Source: Pseudomonas laurylsulfatiphila
GTDB taxonomy: Bacteria; Pseudomonadota; Gammaproteobacteria; Pseudomonadales; Pseudomonadaceae
Reading direction: 5' to 3'
Length of the DNA: 64,000 bases
Assembly: GCF_002934665.1 (NCBI RefSeq)
Contig: NZ_NIRS01000006.1
Span: 124,001 to 188,000, forward strand
Each line of letters starts with the position of its first letter. Position 1 is the stretch's first letter. The notes under the pieces were generated by a model. That model ran no database searches. It was not told the DNA's origin and saw only the letters and a program-made list of their open reading frames with translations. Shown in pieces: positions 24,565 to 32,660 of this stretch. A program made the position numbers and the translations under genes.

Positions 24565-26109
24565 ATGCAGGTCGGTTTAAAGGCACTCGCAAACCAGTAC
24601 GACATCGTTCTGGCACAGCCACTGCGCGTCGAATCGACGATTGGCAAGACACGTGTCAGTCGCGAAAGTAGCGGGCACACGCAGAATCAGTATCCCCCCA
24701 GCTACCGGCCTGCCGACGATTTCTCAGGGCATTTCGAATTCGGCCTCAAGTACGAAGAGATCCATTTCGAATTCTTTGCTCGCTTGTTTGCAAAGACCGG
24801 ACCCGAACCTGTCGAAGCCTGGTGCCGGCGAGAGCCTTTTGGCCAATATGCTCGCCGCACGGGGTTTCTCTACGAATGGCTGACAGGAAAAAGTCTGGAT
24901 GTGGCAGACGTAACCAACGGTGGCTATGTCGATGCACTTTCTGCGCAGGACTACCTCACCCGTAGTGAACCACCACGAGTTCGACGTTGGCGAATCAAAA
25001 ACAACCTGCCCGGGACACCCGGTTTTTGCCCTTTGGTTCGTCGTACGACGGCAGTCAAAGAGGCTCTGCAATTCGATCTCGGCGCGGCGTTGAAGGAGTT
25101 GGATCGAACCTTTGGTGCCGATATCTTGATGCGTACGGCCAGTTGGTTGACGTTCAAGGAGTCACGAGCCAGCTTTCTCATCGAAAAAGAGGCCGACCAG
25201 GCTGATCGCATCCAGCGTTTTGCGCATGTCATTGCTCAGCACTGCGGCCATATCGAAGCCCCATTAAGCAATGACAGCCTACGTTCCCTGCAAGCCGGCA
25301 TTCTGGGTCGAGATGCCATTGGGCTCGGCTTGCGGCGCTCTCCGGTATTTGTAGGTCAGGCCACAATGCGCGAGGACATCGTGCATTACATTGCCCCGCA
25401 CTTTGAAGAACTTGCCCCTCTACTGGAAGGCCTCAACGAGTTCGAGATCGCAACGCGGGGTGCCGAGTCAGTGGCACGCGCCGCAGTGCTTGCATTCGGT
25501 TTCGTGTACATCCATCCCATGCGTGACGGCAACGGCCGGATTCATCGCTTCCTGATCAACGACACCTTGATCAGGGACAAGGCAGTGCCCGACGGCGTGA
25601 TCCTGCCCGTGTCGGCCACTATCACCAGTTCGATCGATTTCAGGGCAGGCTACTACCGTACGCTCGAGGTGTTTTCACGCCCGTTTATGCGCCGTTACGC
25701 AGCGGCTTATGGGTTTGGCGAACTCGTGACCTACGAAGACGGCACTCCCAGCAACTTCATCTTCGATGAATACAAAGACGCAGGCTTTGCCTGGCGCTAC
25801 CCAGACCTGACCGAACACGTCTTGTACACCGCTCGCGTCGTCGAGCACACAATTCGTACGGAGATGGCGGATGAAGCCCGAGTCTTGGTTATCTTCCAGC
25901 GAGCGCAGGAACAACTCAAAGAAGTGCTCGAGATGCCGGATCAGGATGCCAACCGCATCATCCGTTCGATCAAGGAGAACGGCTGGGTGGTGTCCGGAAA
26001 GCTGAAGAAGGGCTATCCACCACTTGAAGATGACCGAATGGCGCAACGTGTTGTGGACGCGGTGCGCTCAGCGTTTGAGGATCGAGTGATGGGAGCTGGT
26101 GAAGAGTGA
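24565..26109 (+). CDS. Fic-family AMP-transferase-like protein
   Basis: This 514-residue protein carries the Fic active-site motif HPMRDGNGRIHRFL with catalytic His near residue 317. That matches the HPFx[D/E]GN[G/K]R consensus except Met for Phe. Fic enzymes transfer AMP or other nucleotide parts to protein hydroxyls. The N-terminal 200 residues are not recognised and contain no obvious [S/T]xxxE[G/N] inhibitory helix. A C-terminal region from about 440 has helix-turn-helix character (winged helix is common in large Fic proteins). The start is the ATG at 24565 behind AAAGGA; a TTG two codons earlier is less likely. It lies in the accessory segment. Target and role (toxin, defence or regulation) are unknown. 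Confidence 0.85.
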   Translation: MQVGLKALANQYDIVLAQPLRVESTIGKTRVSRESSGHTQNQYPPSYRPADDFSGHFEFGLKYEEIHFEFFARLFAKTGPEPVEAWCRREPFGQYARRTGFLYEWLTGKSLDVADVTNGGYVDALSAQDYLTRSEPPRVRRWRIKNNLPGTPGFCPLVRRTTAVKEALQFDLGAALKELDRTFGADILMRTASWLTFKESRASFLIEKEADQADRIQRFAHVIAQHCGHIEAPLSNDSLRSLQAGILGRDAIGLGLRRSPVFVGQATMREDIVHYIAPHFEELAPLLEGLNEFEIATRGAESVARAAVLAFGFVYIHPMRDGNGRIHRFLINDTLIRDKAVPDGVILPVSATITSSIDFRAGYYRTLEVFSRPFMRRYAAAYGFGELVTYEDGTPSNFIFDEYKDAGFAWRYPDLTEHVLYTARVVEHTIRTEMADEARVLVIFQRAQEQLKEVLEMPDQDANRIIRSIKENGWVVSGKLKKGYPPLEDDRMAQRVVDAVRSAFEDRVMGAGEE

Positions 26110-26153
26110 TCTTCGGTAGAACTGGATAGCGTGCAACTGCAGCTGAAAAGAAG

Positions 26154-26177
26154 ACCGGTCTGAGTGGCCGGTTTTTT
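26154..26177 (+). terminator. Rho-independent terminator of the Fic gene
   Basis: ACCGGTC pairs with GGCCGGT around loop TGAGT and is followed by TTTTTT, 45 bases after the Fic stop. Confidence 0.85.
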
Positions 26178-26253
26178 GTACGCGGAATTTAGTGATGTCC
26201 CTGCTAACACTATCGTTAAGGTCCCACTTTTAAGGGCCAAACCGACATCAACG

Positions 26254-26570
26254 CTAGAAAAAGCAACGTCCTACACGACACAGGGAAATGTCCGTACACT
26301 TGTGCATTGCTGTGCTTTTGCCACGAAGCCTATAGTCCGAGCGCGCCAAAAATGGCGTATCGGGTTTGGCGACCTGAAGTGGAATGCAAAAGCGCACTGG
26401 CTTGCTTGCAGGCGTTATTGCATCTGTAGAGTTGTCGTTTTTTGGCAGCTGTGCGCGGGAGACCTTCGGGTCTGCCGGCTTCCACTCCGGTTCGCCAACC
26501 TGCGTACAGTTGCCACCCTTTCGTTTGGCGACGATCGGCTGGTAGACCTCAACTAAGTGGAGCAATACTC
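26254..26570. other. Non-coding leader-like region before the DUF3077-like gene
   Basis: No gene is supported between the Fic terminator and 26571. The 3' half holds hairpin-forming sequence (AGACCTTCGGGTCT) and the stretch GGTTCGCCAACCTGCGTACA. I associate that stretch, from memory, with conserved leaders in front of small DUF3077-type genes in Pseudomonas. A 103-codon frame on the minus strand across this element is judged a shadow of the conserved nucleotide element. Confidence 0.45.
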
Positions 26571-26840
26571 ATGAAAGAGTTCATGGCTTTAACCAGCAAC
26601 GCCGACGATCTCCCCTCCCTCTACGTCAACACAACCCAACCCCTGCACTCCCTGCTCAGCACCGCCAGCTACAGAATTCGCGCCGTGACGCAGCTACTTG
26701 AAAACCTCGCGATGCGCGGTGACCTGACCTCTGACACAGTTGTACTCAGTGACTTCGCATTACTGTGCTGCGTGCCGTTGCGCGACGGTTGCGATGTGTT
26801 GGATGTTATCGCTCGACGCATGGATGCCGAGCCTTCCTGA
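26571..26840 (+). CDS. DUF3077-like small protein
   Basis: This 89-residue protein (MKEFMALTSNADDLPSLYVN) has a helix-forming middle (LLSTASYRIRAVTQLLENLA) and a second helix (LSDFALLCCVPLRDGCDVLD), a layout like the DUF3077 family common in Pseudomonas. The function is unknown. It sits between the Fic gene and a HicB-like gene, behind a structured leader. The ATG at 26571 is the first plausible start. The family call is by resemblance and moderate. Confidence 0.6.
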   Translation: MKEFMALTSNADDLPSLYVNTTQPLHSLLSTASYRIRAVTQLLENLAMRGDLTSDTVVLSDFALLCCVPLRDGCDVLDVIARRMDAEPS

Positions 26841-26849
26841 TAGCCCATC

Positions 26850-26869
26850 GGGCGCCTTTCAAGGCGCCC
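26850..26869 (+). terminator. Hairpin after the DUF3077-like gene
   Basis: GGGCGCCTT and AAGGCGCCC form a 9-bp stem with a two-base gap, 10 bases after the stop. The T-tract is poor, so termination may be partial and the next gene could be read through. Confidence 0.55.
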
Positions 26870-26914
26870 ATTGCGTTTCATACCCCATCAGACTTTCCAT
26901 GGAGGACGATGAAT

Positions 26915-27178
26915 ATGCTTTACCCGATTGCGATTTCCATGGGCGACGACGAACATGCGTGGGGAGTGGAAGTCCCGGATGTTCCAGGTTGTTTTAGCGC
27001 CGGAGAGGATCTGGAAGACGCAATAGCCATGGTTCAACAAGCCATTGAGGGGCATTTCGAGATGCTCATCGAAGATGGTGCGCCCCTCCCTTCAGCCAAC
27101 AGCGTTGCTCTGCACACTACCAATCCAAAGTACGCCGGTTGTACTTGGGTGCTGCTGGAAATCAATTTGGACAAGTGA
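26915..27178 (+). CDS. HicB-like antitoxin-type protein (no HicA visible)
   Basis: This 87-residue protein has the HicB partial RNase-H-like fold. Motifs are MLYPIAISMGDD, then WGVEVPDVPGCFSAGEDLED and AIAMVQQAIEGHFEMLIEDG. HicB normally neutralises the HicA RNase encoded just upstream, but no HicA-like frame occurs on either side. There is also no C-terminal DNA-binding domain, as the protein ends just after the fold. The ATG at 26915, eight bases from GGAGGA, is preferred to one at 26909. It may be a solitary antitoxin or a repurposed HicB-fold protein. Confidence 0.85.
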   Translation: MLYPIAISMGDDEHAWGVEVPDVPGCFSAGEDLEDAIAMVQQAIEGHFEMLIEDGAPLPSANSVALHTTNPKYAGCTWVLLEINLDK

Positions 27179-27199
27179 CATCACCGGAGCAGCCGGAAA

Positions 27200-27928
27200 A
27201 TGACCCAAAACATCTACGACGACCCTCAATTCTTCCAGGGCTACAGCCAGATGGCCCGCTCCATCGGCGGTCTCGATGCAGCGCCGGAATGGCCGGCGCT
27301 GAAGGCCATGCTGCCGCCCATGCAGGGTCTGAAGGTAGTGGATCTCGGCTGCGGGTACGGTTGGTTTTGTCGTTGGGTCAGTGAGCAAGGCGCTGACAGC
27401 GTGCTCGGTCTGGATGTTTCGCAAAAGATGCTGGAACAGGCGCGCCAAACCACCGCCGCATCAAACATCCGTTATGAGCGCGCCGACCTGGAAGCCCTCG
27501 ATCTGCCGGCCGGCAGTTTCGATCTGGCCTACAGCTCCCTCGCGCTGCACTACATCAAGGACTTGCCGGGGTTGTTCGCCAATGTCCACGCGGCGCTCAA
27601 GCCCGGTTCGCCGTTCGTGTTTTCCATCGAGCACCCGATCTTCATGGCACCGCGTAATCCGGGCTGGATCATCGATGCGGAGGGCCGCAAGCGTTGGCCG
27701 GTGGACGGTTATCAGCGTGAAGGCGAGCGTGTGACCAACTGGCTGGCCGAGGGTGTGATCAAGCAGCATCGCACCATTGGCACGTTGCTCAATATGCTGA
27801 TTGCAGCGGGTTTCAGCATCCGCCATGTCAACGAATGGGGGCCGAGCGATGCCGAGGTGGCGGCGCAACCGGCGCTGGCCGAAGAGCGGGAGCGGCCGAT
27901 GATGATGTTGGTCGGCGTTCAGCGCTGA
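27200..27928 (+). CDS. Class I SAM-dependent methyltransferase
   Basis: This 242-residue methyltransferase has SAM motif I VVDLGCGYGWFCRW near residue 46, the acidic loop VLGLDVS, motif II-like ADLEALDLPAGSFDL and motif III SLALHYIKD. It is of the UbiE/Methyltransf_11 type and small-molecule substrates are likely, but nothing indicates which. It starts 21 bases after the HicB-like gene, yet composition returns to the usual chromosomal GC here. The accessory segment therefore probably ends before it. Confidence 0.85.
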   Translation: MTQNIYDDPQFFQGYSQMARSIGGLDAAPEWPALKAMLPPMQGLKVVDLGCGYGWFCRWVSEQGADSVLGLDVSQKMLEQARQTTAASNIRYERADLEALDLPAGSFDLAYSSLALHYIKDLPGLFANVHAALKPGSPFVFSIEHPIFMAPRNPGWIIDAEGRKRWPVDGYQREGERVTNWLAEGVIKQHRTIGTLLNMLIAAGFSIRHVNEWGPSDAEVAAQPALAEERERPMMMLVGVQR

Positions 27929-28047
27929 GCCACGCGCGTATCTTTTGCGTATAGAACCGGGCACGGGAATAAAGAAACCGTAGCGCGGCGTTGAACCCGG
28001 AAATAGATCCCTTATTCTCCCGGCTCACCCTTCACCCCGAGATCGAC

Positions 28048-28155
28048 ATGCACAATTCAGAGTTGGGAATCATGATCATTTCATTGATCGGGTTGTTCGG
28101 CTTTGCCTCGTTTGCTTTTGAATACTTGAGCGCCAGACGCTCGAAAAAAAAGTAG
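28048..28155 (+). CDS. 35-residue single-pass membrane peptide
   Basis: The frame MHNSELGIMIISLIGLFGFA continues with a few more hydrophobic residues and ends in a basic tail (RRSKKK). This is a classic layout for a tiny inner-membrane protein with its C-terminus in the cytoplasm. The stop TAG lies in the first bases of a family C repeat, so the repeat may have fixed the present C-terminus. The ribosome site is weak (CGAGAT). The composition is convincing, but expression is unproven. Confidence 0.5.
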   Translation: MHNSELGIMIISLIGLFGFASFAFEYLSARRSKKK

Positions 28156-28252
28156 GAGCCAGCCTGCTGGCGATGCTCGTTAACGATAACGCGTGTGAAC
28201 TGGATAAACGCGGCGTACTTGAGTCCATCGCCGGCAAGCCGGCTCCTACAGG
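28152..28252. repeat. Family C REPIN
   Basis: GTAGGAGCCAGCCTGCTGGC at the left and, inverted, GCCGGCAAGCCGGCTCCTAC at the right enclose about 60 bases. It is a relative of the element inside the guanidine carboxylase gene. Confidence 0.88.
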
Positions 28253-28315
28253 TATTGCGCTATCCATGTTTCCCGGGAGGGACGGAAGACGCTCATCAAC
28301 TGTCCCTTTTTTGCA

Positions 28316-29086
28316 TCAGCGGGTCGCGACGATAAACAGTCGCGGGAACGGCAACAGCACCGAACCGTCGGCCAAGGCCGGATACGCCTGCTCGATGGCC
28401 GCCTGATATTGCTTCAGATACTGCGCCCGCTCCGCCTCGTCCAGCGGTTCGAGAAACGGCCGCAAGCCACTGCCCTTGAACCACTCCACCACGCCAGATG
28501 CGCCGCCCGCGAGCGGATGATGGTAGGTGGTGCGCCACACATCGACGCGCGAGCAACAGGCCTTGAGGATCGAGTAATAACCACTGGCATCGGCCATCTC
28601 GGTCCGCTGCCCGGCGGCACCTGCCAGTTTGCCGGCCCATGGACCATCAGCGGCGACTTCACGCATCAAACGGTGTGAGTGTTCATTCAGGTTGTCGGGC
28701 ATCTGGATCGCCAGGCTGCCACCCGGTGCCAATTTACTCACCAGTGAAGGAAACAGCGCCGCGTGATCGGGCAGCCACTGCAACACCGCGTTGGCGAAAA
28801 TCACGTCGAACGGGCCGTTGTCGTTCCAGGTGTCGATACCGGCGATATCGAACTGCACCTGCGGCAAGCGCTTGCGTGCGGCCTCGATCATGTCGGTCGA
28901 ACTGTCCAGGCCTCGGACCGTGGCGCTGGCAAAACGCTCGACCAGCAACTCGGTGGAGTTACCGGGGCCACAGCCGATATCGATGGCCGAACGCACATCC
29001 CCGACGGGGATGGCCGCCAGCAGGTCACGGGCGGGACGGGTGCGTTCATCTTCAAAAGCGACGTACTGTTTGGCGGACCAACTCAT
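28316..29086 (-). CDS. tam: Trans-aconitate 2-methyltransferase
   Basis: This 256-residue SAM-dependent methyltransferase begins MSWSAKQYVAFEDERTRPAR, the characteristic Tam start. Motif I is AIDIGCGPGNSTELL. FANAVLQWLPDHAALFPSLV and QMPDNLNEHSHRLMREVA are further Tam marks. The enzyme methylates trans-aconitate, a spontaneous by-product of the citric acid cycle that inhibits aconitase, thereby detoxifying it. It is a single-gene unit, and recognition is strong. Confidence 0.93.
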   Translation of the reverse strand: MSWSAKQYVAFEDERTRPARDLLAAIPVGDVRSAIDIGCGPGNSTELLVERFASATVRGLDSSTDMIEAARKRLPQVQFDIAGIDTWNDNGPFDVIFANAVLQWLPDHAALFPSLVSKLAPGGSLAIQMPDNLNEHSHRLMREVAADGPWAGKLAGAAGQRTEMADASGYYSILKACCSRVDVWRTTYHHPLAGGASGVVEWFKGSGLRPFLEPLDEAERAQYLKQYQAAIEQAYPALADGSVLLPFPRLFIVATR

Positions 29087-29240
29087 TGCGTTCTCCTGTC
29101 GGTGCGTTGTCCTCGGGTCGCTACGATACCGCGGTGAGCACCGCCAAAGGTTTCAGAAAACCACCTTTTCAATCACGTCGAATTTTCATCCCACCGTCGC
29201 TGTCACAAATTCAGGCGTCCTCCCTATAAGGAACACGGTC

Positions 29241-29651
29241 ATGAAGTTCGCAAAAATCGCGCAGAAACTCGCCCTCTGGTCCGGTAGCCCCAAGACGTTC
29301 CTGGGGGCGATCACTCTGATTTGTCTGTGGGGGCTGAGCGGGCCGATTTTTCATTTCAACGATACGTGGCAGCTGATCATCAATACCTCGACCACGATCA
29401 TCACGTTCCTGATGGTGTTCCTGATCCAGAACACACAGAACCGTGACACGGACATTTTGCATTTGAAGGTCGATGAGTTGCTTAGGGTGACGAAAGAGGC
29501 GCAGAACGCGATGCTCGGGCTTGAAGCGCTGGACCTCAAGGAGCTGGAGAAGCTGAGGAAGCACTACCGCAGCCTTGGCGAAGGCCTGACCATTGACCTG
29601 GACGGCACCGTCGTCCAGGAAAAAGGTCAGCAAAACCTGAAGAATTGCTGA
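29241..29651 (+). CDS. Low-affinity iron permease family membrane protein
   Basis: This 136-residue protein has two membrane segments (about residues 18-35 and 44-62) and the motif FHFNDTWQLIINTSTTIITF, then MVFLIQNTQNRDTDILHLKV, diagnostic of the low-affinity iron permease (PF04120) family. A helical cytoplasmic tail follows. In bacteria the iron-transport role is not established. The ATG at 29241 is chosen, since an earlier in-frame start would reach into the neighbouring tam gene region. Confidence 0.88.
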   Translation: MKFAKIAQKLALWSGSPKTFLGAITLICLWGLSGPIFHFNDTWQLIINTSTTIITFLMVFLIQNTQNRDTDILHLKVDELLRVTKEAQNAMLGLEALDLKELEKLRKHYRSLGEGLTIDLDGTVVQEKGQQNLKNC

Positions 29652-29654
29652 TGA

Positions 29655-30158
29655 TCAGCTTTTGGCTTGCAGGGCCTTGGCCATTTGCAGATGATTTTGC
29701 AATTTGGGCAGGGTTTCTTCGGCGAACGCCTTGATTTGCGGCACGTCGGTGCTCTGCGCTTCCTGCTGCAACCGTTCGATGGCTTGCTGGGTGGTCTTCA
29801 CCTGGCTGGCTGCATAGGCCTCATCGAAGGTCGCCCCATCCATGACTTGTGGCATCAGGGCTTTGGCCTTTTCGACAATTTCTTCGCGCGGCGCAACCGG
29901 CAAATCCAGTTGTCTGGCGATTTTCGCCAGGTGCTGGTTCGCCGTGGTGCGGTCGTTGATGACGACGATGGTGTAGTCCTTGACCTCTTTGGACTCGGAC
30001 TTCTGGTGTGCCAGGCGACTGGCCTCGATATCGGCCATGCCTTGGGCCGACGCATCGTCGATGAATTCGGCGGGTGACTGGGCAAAGACGTTGCTGGCAA
30101 ACAGGCCCAGTAACGTGGCAAAACTGGCATTACATAATCGGGTGGCCATCCGTTTCAT
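29655..30158 (-). CDS. DUF4142 periplasmic protein
   Basis: This 167-residue protein has a signal peptide (MKRMATRLCNASFATLLGLF, cleavage near VFAQ) and an all-helical DUF4142 domain with its EFIDDASAQGMADIEASRLA opening. The mature domain is a ferritin-like bundle in structural terms. Family members appear in stress regulons, but no activity is known. The ATG at 30158 is supported by AAGGAGGG upstream. It lies in tandem with a KGG-type stress peptide gene on the same strand. Confidence 0.88.
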   Translation of the reverse strand: MKRMATRLCNASFATLLGLFASNVFAQSPAEFIDDASAQGMADIEASRLAHQKSESKEVKDYTIVVINDRTTANQHLAKIARQLDLPVAPREEIVEKAKALMPQVMDGATFDEAYAASQVKTTQQAIERLQQEAQSTDVPQIKAFAEETLPKLQNHLQMAKALQAKS

Positions 30159-30231
30159 GGTCGCGCCCTCCTTTTTCAAATTCAAACGGGAGCTTGCGCC
30201 CCCGCTTCTCAATCAAAACCACCTGCATCCA

Positions 30232-30390
30232 TTACTTGGATTTCTGTCCGGGTTTGCGTCCCATATCGGGTTTCGCAGGTTCTTTATCGACAGTCGTGGT
30301 GGTGGTTTTCCCACCCTTGCGACCGGCTTCAGACGCCTTCGTTCGATCGTTGGCGAAGTTTCCCGAGTTCGAGTTTCTTGAATTAGGCAT
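30232..30390 (-). CDS. KGG-motif stress-induced small protein
   Basis: This 52-residue hydrophilic protein begins MPNSRNSNSGNFANDRTKAS and continues EAGRKGGKTTTT. The KGG pattern (FANDRTKASEAGRKGGK) is that of the con-10/GsiB-type family, general-stress or desiccation proteins often under RpoS control. GAGGAAGAG lies just ahead of the ATG. The gene is in the same orientation as the DUF4142 gene 73 bases away. Confidence 0.85.
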   Translation of the reverse strand: MPNSRNSNSGNFANDRTKASEAGRKGGKTTTTTVDKEPAKPDMGRKPGQKSK

Positions 30391-30508
30391 GATTCTCTTC
30401 CTCTTGGTGGTAGTCGCGGCGAGCTGGCGCCCGCATAGAATCTGAATTTGCGCGTCGCAAAAGGTTTAGAAAAATGCGTGGACAGCACGACGAACGGTGT
30501 ACGGACTA

Positions 30509-31855
30509 TCAGACCATTCGCAGGTGATGCTCACGTTTGGCGCAGTACATCGCCTCGTCGGCATGCCGGAATAACTGCTTCTCTTCGGTGGCGTGATCGG
30601 GGTATCGGGCGACGCCGATACTTGGATGGATGCTCAGGTTGTGCCCGTCCAGACGCAGGGGTCGGGCCAGGACCTGACGGATTTTTCCGACCACGATGTC
30701 GGTATCGTCTGCGGCATGAATGCTGTGCAGCAACACCACGAATTCATCGCCGCCAATGCGGGCCACGGTGTCGGTTTCCCGCACGCAGCCCTTGAGCCGG
30801 TTGGCCACCGCTTGCAGCAGCATGTCGCCGACCGCATGGCCATGGGTGTCATTGACTTGCTTGAAGCGGTCGAGGTCGACGTACAGCAGGGCCATCCGCC
30901 CGCCGTCCATGCGGGCCAATTGCAGTGACGCCTTGAGGCGGTCGCGCAACAGCTCACGGTTGGGTAACTGGGTCAGTTGGTCGTACTGGGCCATGTGTTG
31001 CAGGCGGGCGTGCAACTGTTTGCGCTCGATGGCCGTCGCGACCTGGGCGCAGACGTACTGCAGCAGTTCCTTGTCCTGCTCGGTGTAGCGCTCGCCACCC
31101 GGAACGCTTTTGACGATCAACGCACCGATGGTGCCATTCTGCGAGTTCAGCGGCACACCCAGCCAGCAGGGTGCGTTCTGCCCGGTCATCAGGGCTTCGA
31201 AGCCGGAAGGCGGCGTGCATGGGTCCGGGGTCAACAGGATCGGCTGCCCCGTGCGGATCACTTCGGTGCAGACCCGCCCGGTCATGGTTCCGGGCAGTTC
31301 GGGTTGTGGCTCCTGGTCATCGACGTGATAAGGGAAATTCAACTGCGCACAGTGCTCGTCGTACAGCGCCACGGAAAAATTCAGCGCCGGCAGCCATTCG
31401 CCGATGATCAGGTGGATGCGCTTGAACAACGCCAGCAGATCCTCCGCCGCGTGGGCCGCTTCGGATATCGCATACAACGCGGCCTGCCGGGATTCGGCCT
31501 GCTTGCGTTCGGTGATGTCGCGCGCCACGGCAATGCGCAACTGGTCGACCTCGGACCAACGTGCCGACCAGAGGATGTGCACCACCCGGCCATCCTTGCG
31601 CAGGTAGCGGTTTTCGAAGTTGAGCTTGGGCTCGCCACCCATGATTTCCCGAGCGGCATCGAGGGTACGCAAGCGATCTGCGGGGTGCACCATGTCGATC
31701 ATCAGCTGACCGATCATTTCATCGGCGCTGTAGCCGAAAATACGTTCGCACGCCGCACTGACAAAAACGAAGCGGCCCTGCTTGTCCACCGCACAAACGG
31801 CGTCCAGCAACAGATCGATATAGCTCGCCAATGGCGCGGAATTCCGGTTTTCCAT
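30509..31855 (-). CDS. PAS-GAF-GGDEF diguanylate cyclase
   Basis: This 448-residue cytoplasmic protein has a PAS domain (about 10-130: DAVCAVDKQGRFVFVSAACE, then a PAC segment), a GAF domain (about 140-275) and a GGDEF domain (about 285-448). The active site is GGDEF in ARIGGDEFVVLL, and an RETD I-site sits five residues upstream. It should synthesise cyclic di-GMP under control of an unknown cytoplasmic ligand. It has no membrane segment and no EAL domain. Confidence 0.93.
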   Translation of the reverse strand: MENRNSAPLASYIDLLLDAVCAVDKQGRFVFVSAACERIFGYSADEMIGQLMIDMVHPADRLRTLDAAREIMGGEPKLNFENRYLRKDGRVVHILWSARWSEVDQLRIAVARDITERKQAESRQAALYAISEAAHAAEDLLALFKRIHLIIGEWLPALNFSVALYDEHCAQLNFPYHVDDQEPQPELPGTMTGRVCTEVIRTGQPILLTPDPCTPPSGFEALMTGQNAPCWLGVPLNSQNGTIGALIVKSVPGGERYTEQDKELLQYVCAQVATAIERKQLHARLQHMAQYDQLTQLPNRELLRDRLKASLQLARMDGGRMALLYVDLDRFKQVNDTHGHAVGDMLLQAVANRLKGCVRETDTVARIGGDEFVVLLHSIHAADDTDIVVGKIRQVLARPLRLDGHNLSIHPSIGVARYPDHATEEKQLFRHADEAMYCAKREHHLRMV

Positions 31856-31934
31856 GGTTCAGCGTGGGTGTCCCGATAATGCAGCGCTCATCAATCATCC
31901 CTGCCCGGTCGGCCTTGCTTCCTTGTCATCACCT

Positions 31935-32573
31935 TCAAGCCTTGTTCGGCATCAGCCCCGGCAACGCATGGACCAGCGCGTTGATCGCAAAGCCGATGAA
32001 CATTACCCCGCACAACCGGGTGATTGCCAGTTCATGACGCTGATACAAAGTGCGCACCCGCCGTGCCCCAACGATGCCGATGAGAATAGCGTAGGCAAGC
32101 AATCCACCGACAAAGCTCAGGCCGATCAGTGCTGGCAGCATTGACCAGTGGAGCAATTCCGCGCGGCTCGACAGCAGCGCCGTGAATGTCGCCACCGCCA
32201 CCGGATAAGCCTTGGGATTGGTCAGGCCGAACAGAATGCCATGCCAGAATGGCTGCCGCGCCGGGCCCTGTGGCGTATCGCCATTTCTGCGCCGGGCACG
32301 CATCGCACGCCAGCCGAGCCAAAACAGGTACAGGCCGCTGAGCACACCCAGCACGTCGAACGCGGTACTGCCGATCTCCCGCGCACCGACAATCGCGATC
32401 AACGCCGTGCTGCACCACACCACATCGCCGAGCAAATGCCCGCACAGAAACCCCGCCCCGGCCCGTCGCCCATGGGCTGCGCCAATGCCGAACACCGCCA
32501 GCACGCCCGGTCCCGGGGTGATGCCATAGATGAATCCCGAGGCAAGCACGGCCATTAGTAGCGATGGGGTCAT
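31935..32573 (-). CDS. LysE-family amino-acid exporter
   Basis: This 212-residue membrane protein has six predicted segments and the family start motif FIYGITPGPGVLAVFGIGAA (the GxxPGP pattern). The central motif GILFGLTNPKAYPVAVATFT is also typical of LysE/RhtB exporters. The substrate, an amino acid or derivative, cannot be read from sequence. It is a single gene, divergent from the 32.6 kb gap and close to the LysR relic. Confidence 0.88.
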   Translation of the reverse strand: MTPSLLMAVLASGFIYGITPGPGVLAVFGIGAAHGRRAGAGFLCGHLLGDVVWCSTALIAIVGAREIGSTAFDVLGVLSGLYLFWLGWRAMRARRRNGDTPQGPARQPFWHGILFGLTNPKAYPVAVATFTALLSSRAELLHWSMLPALIGLSFVGGLLAYAILIGIVGARRVRTLYQRHELAITRLCGVMFIGFAINALVHALPGLMPNKA

Positions 32574-32660
32574 GGGGAGTCCTTTTGTACTGCTGGGTGA
32601 ATGGTGGCCAGTCTATATCAGGTCTTCAGCTGTCGACTGCCTGAACGCGACAGAAACCAG

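Noticed and set aside
26254..26565. 103-codon minus-strand frame
   Set aside because: It lies antisense to a structured leader-like element, has no ribosome site and has protein-like composition only through GC bias.
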